In this document: positions 45,640 to 56,552 of the stretch, in pieces
Position numbering within the stretch: position 1 is the stretch's first letter
How the letters are laid out: each line of letters starts with the position of its first letter
Source of the DNA: Sulfurospirillum sp.
GTDB lineage: Bacteria > Campylobacterota > Campylobacteria > Campylobacterales > Sulfurospirillaceae
Assembly (NCBI GenBank): GCA_016744795.1
Contig: JADGDR010000008.1
Span: forward strand, 1-64,000
DNA length: 64,000 bases
Reading direction: 5' to 3'
Notes under the pieces: generated by a model
What the model was told of the DNA's origin: nothing
The model's input: the letters and a program-made list of their open reading frames with translations, nothing else
Database searches by the model: none
Translations under genes and position numbers: made by a program

Positions 45640-46614
45640 TTACAAATATGCTTGCAGTTTGATTAAAGAAGAAATAAGATATGAGTTTTTGTCAATATTT
45701 TTTGTTTTTTTTAGAGCCAATTCACTTTTAGCTAAATGTTCGAGTAAGTTTTTATAACTTAGTAGATTTATTTTGATACTTTGGTCTGCCCTTTGTTTTG
45801 CTAATTGAGGAGGAAGAGGGTATCCTAGTATTGCTCTAGCATCAAAAGAACCATGCATTTTAATATACATATGAAAAAGAAGAAGTTGGCTTAGATAATT
45901 TTGTATTGAGTTTATGACCCTAACTTCATCTGCTAATCCACTTTCACAAAGAGTAACAAAAGAGTCTTTTATATCCTCTTTTTTTAGTAGTTTTTCTACA
46001 AAAGTATCAAGTCCTACTGAACCAAGACCATAAACAACTCTATCTATATCTACTGAGTGTATTTCACGTTCAAATAAAGCGAGTTTTTCAAACTCATTTA
46101 CACACAAAGAGAGATTTTCCAAGTGTAATAAATATAAATGTTGAAGTGTATATCCATTGATATTTAATCCAACTTCTTTTGCCTTTACCTGTAGAAGAGT
46201 TAAAGCTTCATTAAGATTTGGTTTGAAAAATCTAACAAAGCTTTTTTTAAATGATTTTGCTATGCTCATAGCTTTTTTTGAATCACCAAAATACTGAAAA
46301 AGAAAAAAACTGTTGTCACTTTTTTCACAAAGACCTACTAAAACATCTAACTCTTTTTTTGGTATTGCCTTATCACTTTTTATTATGACAATATTTTGCC
46401 CGCCAAAAAGAGATGACTGACTTAGATGATTTTTTGCAGTTATAAAATTATATTCATCATAATGAAGTAAAAGTTTTTCATCATCAGGTTCACTCCAAGA
46501 AGCTATTATCTTTTCAGAAAAATAGTTATTTTGATAGTTACACTCTCCATAAAGAAAGATAGTTTTTTGTAGCTTATTATTATTTAAAAGATTTTCAAAT
46601 TCTCTTTTATACAT
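45640..46614 (-). CDS. holA: DNA polymerase III delta subunit HolA
   Basis: This 324-residue protein has the clamp-loader delta layout: an N-terminal ATPase-like domain (KTIFLYGECNYQNNYFSEKI) without a working Walker A, then a lid and a helical collar domain with DTFVEKLLKKEDIKDSF. Delta opens the sliding clamp during replication. Its ATG overlaps the end of rnr by 8 bp. Sequence divergence in this family makes the call depend on size and pattern. Confidence 0.85.
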   Translation of the reverse strand: MYKREFENLLNNNKLQKTIFLYGECNYQNNYFSEKIIASWSEPDDEKLLLHYDEYNFITAKNHLSQSSLFGGQNIVIIKSDKAIPKKELDVLVGLCEKSDNSFFLFQYFGDSKKAMSIAKSFKKSFVRFFKPNLNEALTLLQVKAKEVGLNINGYTLQHLYLLHLENLSLCVNEFEKLALFEREIHSVDIDRVVYGLGSVGLDTFVEKLLKKEDIKDSFVTLCESGLADEVRVINSIQNYLSQLLLFHMYIKMHGSFDARAILGYPLPPQLAKQRADQSIKINLLSYKNLLEHLAKSELALKKTKNIDKNSYLISSLIKLQAYL

Positions 46615-48547
46615 CTTTACTCACAATTTTAGCATATATTCTACCAGTAGCTATATCTGCTTCAACGATTTTGATTATAACTCTCTCAAAAAGTTCTGCT
46701 TCATCATCGAGTAAAAATATTCTAGCACCTACTATCTCATCATCAAGTTTTGCTATCGGGTTTTTTGCTATATCTGTTACTATTGCTTTAACATTTTCTC
46801 CAATTCGCTCATTTGCCCATCTTGCAAATTTTCTATCCATATAATCCCAAGCCACTTTGTCACTTTCTCTTTCAAGATTGCTTATACTTTCACAAAGAGA
46901 ATCTATATTTTTTAGTAAAAATTCTTTTCTTTTTTTATCTGATTTCAAATCAGCTTTTAGTAGTCTATGAAGAGTTAAATCACTATATCTTCGTATAGGA
47001 GAAGTAAAGTGAGTATAACTATCAAATCCTAAACCAAAATGACCTTTATTTTGAGGTTCATATACTGCTTTTTGTTGAGCTCTTATAATGAGTTTATCTA
47101 CTTCTTCGCGTATATCAATTTCATCTGCTTTTTTTTGAAGATGCTTTATAAGAAGTGGAATTTCTGGATTAAATTTTTCATGTATGCCAACATAAGCCAA
47201 ATCTTCGAGTAGTTTTTCTATTTTTGAAAGACTTGGTTCACCATGAGTTCTAAATATTCCATACTCTAGTTTTTTTGCTGCGGCTTTATTTGCCAAAAGC
47301 ATACAGTCTTCTATTAGTGAGTGCGAAGCCGTCTCTTTTTCAATGCGTGTTGATATAAGATTTTGTTTTTCATCTACAATCATTCTAGTATCTGATGAAC
47401 GAAATTCAAAAGAGTTTTTTAGTCTTTTGTTTCTAACTTTTTTCATAAATTCATTTAATGGAAGTAGTGATTTTAATATTTTTTTATCTATTTCATTTTG
47501 TTGTGAGAAATCACCTTCTAAAAAGTTATCTATCTCTTCGTAGGTATATCTTCTTTTTGAATGAATTACAGCATTTAAAAGTTCTTCTTTTATAGGAGCA
47601 TAGCTATTTTTATCTAGTGTGATTTTAAAAACAAATGCAAGCCTATCAACATCAGGTTTAAGTGAACATATGTTTTCACTTAGTGAGCGTGGAAGCATAG
47701 GGATTGATTTATGAGGAAAGTATATGGAAAAAGCTCTTTGTTTTGCTTCTTTATCAATGTGCCCCATATCAAAAATATATTCACTAACGTCTGCTATAGC
47801 TACATAAAGAGTTGAATTTTCTACATCAAAGTAAACTGCATCATCAAAGTCTTTTGCATCTACTGGGTCTATGGTACAAAAATCAAGCTGAGTTAAATCT
47901 ACTCTATCTGGATAAAAAGATTTATCTACATAATTGCCATGAGATGCGGCTTCTAATTCAGCTTTTTCACTAAAAGACTCAGTTTTTTCAAAAATAGCCA
48001 TAGAAATTTTTTCATCTATTGTTGGGTCACTCAAAATTCCTAAAACTTCGACTAGTGTTCCTGTTTCATTGTCTATTTTTAGTACAGTTCCATCTGGCAG
48101 TTGTTTAAGTGATTTTTGTGTTGCAGTTATGTCTTGAACAAGCGTTGTTTTTACATTTACACCAACTACTCTTTTATGCAGAATTTTTGTATAGACTAAG
48201 CTTGTTGCATGTTTTCTTTTTGCTATATGTATAACTTTTGCTTTAGGACGACCTTGTTTAGTGTGAAGTCTTTTTACAATGACTATATCACCTCTCATAG
48301 CCCCATTTGTATCGCTTGCTTCAACTAAGAGGTCTTTCATTTGTTTGTTAGCATAAGTTTTAACAAAACCTGTTCCACCAAAGGTTATATCTATAGTTCC
48401 TGCTCGATATCTTGAATCAAGTGTATATGTTCCTTTGTTAAGTTTGATAGCTTTTAGTCTTACAAGGTCATTTATGAGGGAGGAAAATTCAGAAGGAATC
48501 TCCTCGTTTGCCACACCATGGCTCAGTGCGAGGAGAAGTTCTATCAC
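46607..48547 (-). CDS. rnr: Ribonuclease R (VacB/RNase II family)
   Basis: The 646-residue exoribonuclease has cold-shock-like domains at the N-terminus, a catalytic RNB domain with DPVDAKDFDDAVY near residue 225 (metal-binding aspartates), FPHKSIPMLPRSLSENICSL and HFTSPIRRYSDL, and an S1 domain at the end. It is shorter than the enteric enzyme. It degrades structured RNA in the 3' to 5' direction. The start overlaps the HDOD gene stop by 4 bp. Confidence 0.93.
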   Translation of the reverse strand: MIELLLALSHGVANEEIPSEFSSLINDLVRLKAIKLNKGTYTLDSRYRAGTIDITFGGTGFVKTYANKQMKDLLVEASDTNGAMRGDIVIVKRLHTKQGRPKAKVIHIAKRKHATSLVYTKILHKRVVGVNVKTTLVQDITATQKSLKQLPDGTVLKIDNETGTLVEVLGILSDPTIDEKISMAIFEKTESFSEKAELEAASHGNYVDKSFYPDRVDLTQLDFCTIDPVDAKDFDDAVYFDVENSTLYVAIADVSEYIFDMGHIDKEAKQRAFSIYFPHKSIPMLPRSLSENICSLKPDVDRLAFVFKITLDKNSYAPIKEELLNAVIHSKRRYTYEEIDNFLEGDFSQQNEIDKKILKSLLPLNEFMKKVRNKRLKNSFEFRSSDTRMIVDEKQNLISTRIEKETASHSLIEDCMLLANKAAAKKLEYGIFRTHGEPSLSKIEKLLEDLAYVGIHEKFNPEIPLLIKHLQKKADEIDIREEVDKLIIRAQQKAVYEPQNKGHFGLGFDSYTHFTSPIRRYSDLTLHRLLKADLKSDKKRKEFLLKNIDSLCESISNLERESDKVAWDYMDRKFARWANERIGENVKAIVTDIAKNPIAKLDDEIVGARIFLLDDEAELFERVIIKIVEADIATGRIYAKIVSKDV

Positions 48548-49356
48548 TGTTTAACTTTTTCTATTGCGTTTAAAAATACTTCTTGGTTTAAATTATTTGA
48601 AGCGAGCATCTCTAAAGATGAAGATATATCTTTATCTTCAAATTGTCCAAATATATTGATACACTTTTTAATGATTAAAAGCGTTGTCGCATAAGGTCGT
48701 ATATGCTCATCTGCATTTAGCGGTGAATTTGAGTATCTTATTGTATCTACAAGTTCTGGTTCTAAATTCCATTGCTCAAATATCTTAGCTGTAATTTCTT
48801 CATTAGAAAACCCAACTGCCTCATTTTCTAATGCTGAAAGTTCTGAAGGTGTATTTATTTTTTTAAGACCTATTAAAAAATCTTCATTTTTATTTTGCTC
48901 TATGAGTTCATTTGCTATGATTATTTTACCAACTTCCATCATAAAAGAGGCGGGTAGAAGAATGTCTAACATCTGTGTATCTACTTTTGAAAACCAGTTA
49001 AAAGTTAAGGCACTTTGAGCAACACTTATTTCTAAAAATTTAGCATTTGTTAAATCATAAGGAGATAGGTTTATTTTGATGTTTTGTTTAATAGCACTAG
49101 AGAGTGCAAAACCTCTGATAGTTGCCATACCAAATAAAGAGATAGCATGAGAAATATTTTTTATCTCACGACTAAATCCATATAGAGGTGAATTTGAGGA
49201 TTTAAGTATGTTTGCTGTGAGCATAGGGTCACCCTCTACGACTTTAACTAAGTCATTTAGTGAACTATTTTTATCTGTGCATATTCTTTGTATTTTCATG
49301 ATTGTGTCATCAAGTGGTGGAAGTGCTTTTATTTTCTTAAGTATGTTGCTATCCAT
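48544..49356 (-). CDS. HDOD-domain signalling protein
   Basis: The protein of 270 residues is a single HDOD domain: LPPLDDTIMKIQRICTD at the start, EGDPMLTANILKSSNSPLYG near residue 43 and SHAISLFG. HDOD domains resemble HD phosphohydrolases but usually lack catalytic residues, and I see none of the HD pairs here. Such proteins relay signals, often with chemotaxis or c-di-GMP systems. It is the first gene of the HDOD-rnr-holA run. Confidence 0.85.
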   Translation of the reverse strand: MDSNILKKIKALPPLDDTIMKIQRICTDKNSSLNDLVKVVEGDPMLTANILKSSNSPLYGFSREIKNISHAISLFGMATIRGFALSSAIKQNIKINLSPYDLTNAKFLEISVAQSALTFNWFSKVDTQMLDILLPASFMMEVGKIIIANELIEQNKNEDFLIGLKKINTPSELSALENEAVGFSNEEITAKIFEQWNLEPELVDTIRYSNSPLNADEHIRPYATTLLIIKKCINIFGQFEDKDISSSLEMLASNNLNQEVFLNAIEKVKQ

Positions 49357-49486
49357 AAGTGTTCCCTAATTTGTTATTTAGCCTATTTTACCTATTGTTA
49401 GTTTATAGTTTCCTTTACATGTAAGGGTGAGAAATATTATTCTAAGTATGATTTAGTTAAAATAACGTAAATTAATAAAAGGGTAA

Positions 49487-50512
<1,026 letters not shown>

Positions 50513-50517
50513 AAACC

Positions 50518-50549
50518 TTTACATGTAGGGAATCTTCTCTACATGTAAA
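50518..50549. terminator. Hairpin made of two TACATGTA palindromes after ilvC
   Basis: TTTACATGTAG (50518-50528) and CTACATGTAAA (50539-50549) pair perfectly around a 10-base loop between ilvC and minD. It lacks a T-tract and so may be a processing or partial stop signal. Confidence 0.55.
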
Positions 50550-50569
50550 CCTATAAAGCGGAGAATAAC

Positions 50570-51379
50570 TTGGGAACAATCATAACTGTAACATCTGGAA
50601 AAGGCGGTGTTGGAAAGTCAACTACAACAGCAAATCTAGCAGTAGGGCTTGCTAATCTTGGTAAAAAAGTAGTAGCAATAGATTTTGATATTGGGTTAAG
50701 AAACCTTGATATGATTTTAGGGCTTGAAAACCGTATTGTTTATGATGTTGTTGATGTTATGGAAGAACGTTGTAACCTTTCTCAAGCACTTATTAACGAT
50801 AAAAAAGCAAAAAACCTTTATTTCTTACCCGCGAGTCAAACAAAAGATAAAGACGTACTAGAACGTGATAAAGTAAAAAAACTTCTTCTTTCACTTAAAA
50901 AACAGTTCGATATTGTTTTACTAGATTCTCCTGCTGGAATAGAGAGTGGTTTTGAACACTCAATATTTTTAGCTGATAGAGCCTTAATAGTCTCTACCCC
51001 TGATGTTAGTTCAGTTCGTGATGCTGATCGTGTTATAGGCATTATAGATGCCAAAAGTGAAAAAGCAAAAAATGGAGAAGAGGTAGAAAAACACGTTATT
51101 ATTAACCGTATTAAACCAGAAATGGTTGAAGCTGGTAATATGCTTAGTACAGAAGATGTTCTTAGTATTTTAGCATTACCACTTATAGGCGTTGTTCCTG
51201 ATGATGAAGACATAATTGGTTCAACTAATATGGGTGATCCTATCATAAATAAAGAAAAATCAATTTCAGCAGAGAGTTACAGAAGAATTTCAAGAAGAGT
51301 TTTAGGCGAAGAGATAGAGTTTTTGGATTTGAAAGCTAAAAAGGGATTTTTTAAAGCCATAAAAAGTATTTTCAAATGA
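50570..51379 (+). CDS. minD: Septum-site determining ATPase MinD
   Basis: MinD has 269 residues with the deviant Walker [10 protein letters not shown] (Lys11 and Lys16) and ends in the amphipathic membrane-targeting helix [13 protein letters not shown]. Together with MinE it places the division septum. The start is a TTG with CGGAG spaced before it. minE overlaps its stop by 4 bp. Confidence 0.97.
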   Translation: MGTIITVTSGKGGVGKSTTTANLAVGLANLGKKVVAIDFDIGLRNLDMILGLENRIVYDVVDVMEERCNLSQALINDKKAKNLYFLPASQTKDKDVLERDKVKKLLLSLKKQFDIVLLDSPAGIESGFEHSIFLADRALIVSTPDVSSVRDADRVIGIIDAKSEKAKNGEEVEKHVIINRIKPEMVEAGNMLSTEDVLSILALPLIGVVPDDEDIIGSTNMGDPIINKEKSISAESYRRISRRVLGEEIEFLDLKAKKGFFKAIKSIFK

Positions 51380-51618
51380 GTTTCTTAAGTAGTATATTTG
51401 GAAATAAAAAGAGTAGCGCTAGTGTTGCAAAAGATAGACTTACTATCATGTTAGCCCATGAAAGAGTAAACTGCAAACTTCCATATTTAGATGATTTAAG
51501 AAATGATTTGATAGAAGTTATAAAAAAGTATACTTCAGTTGATGATGTAAAGATAAGTTCACAAAATAATCAAAATATAGAAATGCTTGAAATTGAGATA
51601 ATTCTTGGCAAAAAATAG
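51376..51618 (+). CDS. minE: Cell division topological specificity factor MinE
   Basis: This 80-residue protein has the MinD-binding region [16 protein letters not shown] and the dimerisation half with [13 protein letters not shown]. It stimulates MinD ATPase to drive pole-to-pole oscillation. Both ends overlap neighbouring genes. Confidence 0.95.
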   Translation: MSFLSSIFGNKKSSASVAKDRLTIMLAHERVNCKLPYLDDLRNDLIEVIKKYTSVDDVKISSQNNQNIEMLEIEIILGKK

Positions 51619-52654
51619 CAGAAAAAAGAAAAAAAGTAGTAAAATAAATACTTTTTTTTCTAAGAAAAAGATAGCGCTTGTTTTATTGGCTTGTTTTAGT
51701 GCTTTTGCTATAGTTTATGGAGTTAACTATTTTCAGTTAATACAATCTAAAAGTGTGAATGAAAAATCAACAGAACTCTTGATGGACAAGATGCAAAAAA
51801 TGCTTGATGATGAGAAAAAAAGGTTAGATTCTATTCCTAAGTACGAAAAAGAAAAAAAGCTTAAAAAACTACCTCCTGTTGCAATCATAAAACCTAAAGA
51901 GATTGAAAAAGAGACTCATCTTTCAGAGATAAAAGATTATAAAAAAAGCTTGGAAGCAGAAGCTAAAAAACCAAAGAAACCTTTACATGTAGAGAAAAAA
52001 GTTATCTACAGTGGTAAGCCAAAACTTGCTATTATTATAGATGATGTTGCATATGTACATCAAACTAGACTTATTAAACAAATTCCTTTTAAAGTTAGTC
52101 CATCATTTTTTCCACCTACAAAAAGGCACCCTGATACCATAAATCTTTCAAAAGATTTTAAATTTGCTATGATTCATCTCCCTGCTGAAGCTTTGAGTTA
52201 TGGAAAACCTGAACCACAAACTCTTAGAGTTGCTGATTCAGTGATTGAGATGCGAAAGAGAATTAAACAAATCAAAAAATGGTTCCCAACAATAAAATAT
52301 TATAATAACCATACAGGAAGTAAGTTCACTTCAGATTATGAAGCTATGGACCGACTTATGAGAATTATGAGAGATGAAAAATTACACTTTGTAGACAGTC
52401 GAACAACGGCAAGAACAAAAGCTCCTGAATTGGCTAAAAAATATGGTTTAAAACTTTACTCTAGAGATATTTTTATAGATAATGATATAGATAAAAAACT
52501 AATTAAAAAGCAGTTAAAAAAAGCTGTAGCAATAGCTAAAAAAAGAGGCTATGCAGTTGCTATAGGGCATCCTCACGAAAACACGCTCAGAGTACTTATT
52601 GGTGCAAAAGATATGCTAAAAGATGTTGATTTAGTTTATTTAAAAGACTTATAA
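51605..52654 (+). CDS. Divergent polysaccharide deacetylase family protein (YibQ-like)
   Basis: The 349-residue protein starts at TTG inside minE, with a basic N-terminus, one membrane anchor (about residues 24-42), a charged linker and a NodB-fold domain from residue 135 (KLAIIIDDVAYVHQT, YYNNHTGSKFTSD, GHPHENTLRVL). These features match the divergent deacetylase group COG2861. The enzyme role is unproven; cell-wall polysaccharide is a likely target. dprA starts at its stop codon. Confidence 0.82.
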   Translation: MAKNSRKKKKSSKINTFFSKKKIALVLLACFSAFAIVYGVNYFQLIQSKSVNEKSTELLMDKMQKMLDDEKKRLDSIPKYEKEKKLKKLPPVAIIKPKEIEKETHLSEIKDYKKSLEAEAKKPKKPLHVEKKVIYSGKPKLAIIIDDVAYVHQTRLIKQIPFKVSPSFFPPTKRHPDTINLSKDFKFAMIHLPAEALSYGKPEPQTLRVADSVIEMRKRIKQIKKWFPTIKYYNNHTGSKFTSDYEAMDRLMRIMRDEKLHFVDSRTTARTKAPELAKKYGLKLYSRDIFIDNDIDKKLIKKQLKKAVAIAKKRGYAVAIGHPHENTLRVLIGAKDMLKDVDLVYLKDL

Positions 52655-53424
52655 TGATAAATGAAGTTCAATTTCATATAAATGAGTTGGACTTTATGAA
52701 AAAATATCCTAAAGAGCTTTTTTATATGGGTAATATAGAAGTTCTTAAAAGAAAAAAAATCTCTATTATTGGAACACGTAGACCATCTTCTTATACTAAG
52801 TTTCAAACAGCAAAAATTTCATCTGAACTCTCAAAACGAGGAGTTTGTGTTGTAAGTGGTGCTGCTATGGGAGTGGACTCTATAGCTCATAAAAATGCAG
52901 GATCAAAAAACACTATAGCTGTTATGGCAAATGGACTTGATATAAGATATCCAAATATAAATAAATCTATTATAACAAGCATAGAAGAAGAGGGTTTAAC
53001 ACTCAGCCAGTTTAAAGCTGGATTTAGAGCAACTTCTTGGAGTTTTGTAGTTCGTAATGAAATAGTAGTCTCTTTAGGCGATATTCTTATAGTTTCAGAG
53101 GCAGATTTAAAAAGCGGAAGTATGCGTAGTGTTGAATATGCTTTAAAAATGCAAAAAAAAATATATGTTTTACCTCATAGATTAGGTGAAAGTGAAGGAA
53201 CAAACTATCTTTTAAAAAATTCTTTAGCAACTGCAATTTATGATGTAGATGAGTTTGTATCTCAGTTTGGTTCTATATGTAAACACAATTATGATGGTTT
53301 TTTAGAGTTTTGTAAAACAAATCCAACTTATGAAGATGGTATCAAAAAGTTTGGTGATAAAGTCTTTGAAAATGAGTTAAATGGTAAAATTTCTGTTATA
53401 AACAACATTATATCGGTTAATTAA
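52654..53424 (+). CDS. dprA: DNA-processing protein DprA
   Basis: DprA (256 residues) loads RecA on incoming DNA in natural transformation. The Rossmann-like core has IIGTRRPSSYT, VSGAAMGVDSIAHKNA and ATSWSFVVRNEIVVSL. It lacks the N-terminal SAM and C-terminal winged-helix extensions of longer forms. In Helicobacter the next gene is ruvX; here ruvX lies 6.7 kb further on. Confidence 0.93.
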   Translation: MINEVQFHINELDFMKKYPKELFYMGNIEVLKRKKISIIGTRRPSSYTKFQTAKISSELSKRGVCVVSGAAMGVDSIAHKNAGSKNTIAVMANGLDIRYPNINKSIITSIEEEGLTLSQFKAGFRATSWSFVVRNEIVVSLGDILIVSEADLKSGSMRSVEYALKMQKKIYVLPHRLGESEGTNYLLKNSLATAIYDVDEFVSQFGSICKHNYDGFLEFCKTNPTYEDGIKKFGDKVFENELNGKISVINNIISVN

Positions 53425-53481
53425 GCATGAATTACTCTTAATTGGATTAGAATCTAAAATATTAAAGATAAGGAGGCGAAG

Positions 53482-55362
53482 GTGAGTTTTAAAAATAAAA
53501 TAGGATTGGTTGTTTCAGTTATAGTCTTTTTAGGGCTGAGTATGTTTGGTATTTTTAGTTATGTTGATACTAAAAAGAGTAGCGTTCTTCAAGTTCAAGC
53601 TACACTACTTTCAAAAGCGGAAGGTTTAACAAACTATATAGATTTATGGCTTAGAAATAAAAAAAATACAGTTGCCAATACAGCTGAAATCTTTAAATAT
53701 TCAGAAGATTCTTGGGAAGGAGAATTAGTTCCTAAACTTAAGAAATATGCAGATAGAATTGGTGCAATTGAAGCGTATATTGCTTTTAAAGATGGAAGGA
53801 TTATTCTTGCTACAGGAACTAAGTTACCTGATGGGTATGACCCAAGAAAAAGGCCTTGGTATATTAAGGCTAAAAAAGATAAAAAAATGGGTATTACAGA
53901 TGCCTACATTGATGCTTTTACGAAAAAATATATTGTAACAATTATGGCTCCAGTTTTTTATGATTCTGATTTTATTGGTGTTTATGGTGTTGATTTAGCA
54001 TTAGATGATTTATTAAAAGAGATTGATAGTGTAAAATTTGATGGTGGATATGGTATTCTTTTAGATGGTAAAAATAGATTTATTGCACATCCCGAAAAAA
54101 CATTGTTAGGAAAAGATTTATCAAAAGTTATGCCAACAATGGCTAGTGCTTTAAAAAGCCCAAAAGGTTCTTTTATAGAGTATACATATAAGGGAAAAGA
54201 AAAACTTTTTGCATATTTTGTTTCAAAGGAGAGTGGTTGGACTCCAGGTATTACATTTGATAAAAAAACTGCTTATGCCTTTTTAAATAAACAAGCAATG
54301 GGTCTTTTTTTGTTAGGATTAATTATTTTGGCAATTACTTTATTAGTAGTTGTTTTTGGAACAAGAATTTTAATGAGACCTCTTGATAATCTTAATGAAT
54401 TGGTAAAAGGTATGGCTGGAAGTGAAGGGGATTTACGCCAACGTCTTGAAGTAAAATCAAATGATGAATTTGGAGAAGTCTCAAAAAATATAAATCTTTT
54501 TATAGAAAAACTTCATAAGATAGTCAAAGTTTCAAAAGGTATAAGTGCTGAAAATTCAGCTATCTCAGAAGAGCTTTCTCAAACAGCGGCAGAAGTTGGC
54601 AAAAATGTAGAACAAGAATCAGCAATAGTTACCAACACAAGAACTACAGGTATGGAGTTAAGCTCTTATCTTGATGGTGCAGTTGAAAAAGCAAAATTAT
54701 CTCTAGTTGAGCTCGAAAATACTTTTAGTAGCGTAAATAATGTAAAAACTAAAGTAGAAGAGTTAGAAAACACTATGCAAGGAACTTCTCAAAAAGAACA
54801 AGATTTAGCAGAAAAACTCAATCAGGTAAGCCAAAATACAAATGAAGTTAAAGAGGTCCTTAATATTATCAAAGATATTGCAGACCAGACAAATCTTCTT
54901 GCCTTAAATGCTGCAATAGAAGCAGCACGTGCAGGAGAACAGGGACGAGGTTTTGCAGTTGTTGCTGATGAAGTACGAAAATTGGCGGAGAGAACACAAA
55001 AGTCTCTTGTTGAAATTGATGCTACTATAAATATAGTAGTTCAATCAATTATGGAGGCAAATAGTGAGATTTCAGAAAATGCGAAAGATGTTCATGATTT
55101 GGCTGATGTTTCTGTAGAACTACAAAATCAGATGGTTGAGATTTCAAATGTAATCAATCAAACTATAAGTGATGCTAGTAAAACAGTAGATGATTTTTCT
55201 GATACATCTAAAAAAGTACAAGATATAGTTAACGAAGTAGATGCGGTGAATGATATTTCTGCAAGTAATGTAGAGAGTGTTGAAAATGTTTCAACTGCTT
55301 CAGGACATCTACACTCAATGACAGAGAAGTTAAATAATGAATTGGGGAAATTTAAATCATAA
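53482..55362 (+). CDS. Methyl-accepting chemotaxis protein with double Cache (dCache_1) sensor
   Basis: The receptor is 626 residues long with membrane segments near 7-26 and 273-295, a periplasmic dCache_1 domain containing [11 protein letters not shown] and [10 protein letters not shown], a HAMP domain, and the signalling tip [20 protein letters not shown]. The R-P-W-Y and the later D match residues that bind the amino group of amino acids or amines in this family. It begins at GTG with AGGAGG upstream. Placed directly before a polyamine transporter, it may sense the same compounds. Confidence 0.92.
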   Translation: MSFKNKIGLVVSVIVFLGLSMFGIFSYVDTKKSSVLQVQATLLSKAEGLTNYIDLWLRNKKNTVANTAEIFKYSEDSWEGELVPKLKKYADRIGAIEAYIAFKDGRIILATGTKLPDGYDPRKRPWYIKAKKDKKMGITDAYIDAFTKKYIVTIMAPVFYDSDFIGVYGVDLALDDLLKEIDSVKFDGGYGILLDGKNRFIAHPEKTLLGKDLSKVMPTMASALKSPKGSFIEYTYKGKEKLFAYFVSKESGWTPGITFDKKTAYAFLNKQAMGLFLLGLIILAITLLVVVFGTRILMRPLDNLNELVKGMAGSEGDLRQRLEVKSNDEFGEVSKNINLFIEKLHKIVKVSKGISAENSAISEELSQTAAEVGKNVEQESAIVTNTRTTGMELSSYLDGAVEKAKLSLVELENTFSSVNNVKTKVEELENTMQGTSQKEQDLAEKLNQVSQNTNEVKEVLNIIKDIADQTNLLALNAAIEAARAGEQGRGFAVVADEVRKLAERTQKSLVEIDATINIVVQSIMEANSEISENAKDVHDLADVSVELQNQMVEISNVINQTISDASKTVDDFSDTSKKVQDIVNEVDAVNDISASNVESVENVSTASGHLHSMTEKLNNELGKFKS

Positions 55363-55444
55363 AATTGATATAGAACATTTCATTGTAATTAAAAGGTAAT
55401 TTTTTTAATGTAGTATTAAAAAGAAAAAATTTAAGGAGAAAAAT

Positions 55445-56506
55445 ATGAAAAAACTAGCTATTATATCTGTAGCTGCGGTTACGTTACTGTCATCAACACT
55501 TTTTAGTGCTGAAACTCTAAAAATATTGACATGGAAAGGTTATGCTCCAAAAGCATTAGTGGAAAAGTTTGAAAAACAAACAGGCATAAAAGTAGAACTT
55601 ACTTATTCAAATAACGAAGAGATGATTTCAAAACTTCGTGCAACTAGAGGTGCTGGTTTTGATTTAGCACAACCAAGCCAAGACAGAATAAGTTCAGTTC
55701 AAGCAAAATATAAAATTTACAAAGCATTAGATTACTCAAAAATCAATTCTTCTCAAGTAATAACTTCAATGCTTGAGGCAGTTAAGAAAAATACAAAAGT
55801 AGGTAATGAATCATTTGCGGTTCCTTTTTGTTATGGTACTTCTGGTTTGATTGTTAATACAAAACTGGCTCCCAATGTAAAAGATTATAGTGATTTACTT
55901 AATCCTTCTTATAAGGGTAAAATTTCTTATAGGCTTAAGCGTCCCACTCTTATAGCTATTGCTTTTTCAAAGGGTGATGATCCATTTGCAAAGTATGGTG
56001 ATGTAAAAGCATATAAAAAGCTTATGGATGGAGTAGCTAAAGATTTAAAAAAAGCTAAACCTTATGTTAAGAATTATTGGGCAAATGGAGATGCACTTTT
56101 AGGTATGATTAGAAGTGGAGAAGTTACTGTAGCTATGGGTTGGGATAATGGTGGTTGGAAACTTCATAAAGAAAATCCAGATTTAGATTTTATTGCACCA
56201 AAAAGTGGAGCATTGGGTTGGATTGATACTTTTGCCATTCCTTCAAAAGCTAAGAATGTAGAGGGCGCTTATAAGTGGATTAATTTTATATTAAAACCTG
56301 AAAATGCTGCATATTTTACAAATGATAGTGGTTATGGTACTGCTTCAAATGGTGCAATTGCACTTTTAGATGCTGAGAAAAAAGCTGATTTTCAAAGAAG
56401 TTTTTCCAAAGCAGATATAGATAACATTAAATGGTATCCACCAGTTCCAGCAAAGTTAGAGAAAATAGAAGGTAAGATTTTAGATAAGATAAAATCAGCA
56501 AGATAA
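55445..56506 (+). CDS. potD: Polyamine ABC transporter substrate-binding protein
   Basis: PotD/PotF-like, 353 residues, with a signal peptide (about residues 1-22, cut after FSAE), then TLKILTWKGYAPKALVEKFEKQTG and WKLHKENPDLDFIAPKSGALGWIDTFAIP. It should capture spermidine or putrescine in the periplasm for the PotABC permease. TAAGGAG stands before the ATG. A hairpin after its stop probably lowers transcription of the downstream membrane genes. Confidence 0.88.
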   Translation: MKKLAIISVAAVTLLSSTLFSAETLKILTWKGYAPKALVEKFEKQTGIKVELTYSNNEEMISKLRATRGAGFDLAQPSQDRISSVQAKYKIYKALDYSKINSSQVITSMLEAVKKNTKVGNESFAVPFCYGTSGLIVNTKLAPNVKDYSDLLNPSYKGKISYRLKRPTLIAIAFSKGDDPFAKYGDVKAYKKLMDGVAKDLKKAKPYVKNYWANGDALLGMIRSGEVTVAMGWDNGGWKLHKENPDLDFIAPKSGALGWIDTFAIPSKAKNVEGAYKWINFILKPENAAYFTNDSGYGTASNGAIALLDAEKKADFQRSFSKADIDNIKWYPPVPAKLEKIEGKILDKIKSAR

Positions 56507-56512
56507 TTTATG

Positions 56513-56538
56513 CAAAAGGAGGATTATTCCTCCTTTTG
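56513..56538 (+). terminator. Partial terminator between potD and potA
   Basis: CAAAAGGAGGA and TCCTCCTTTTG pair around TTAT, followed by only three T residues. Such hairpins raise expression of the binding protein over the permease. Confidence 0.65.
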
Positions 56539-56552
56539 TTTCAAGGGAAAAG

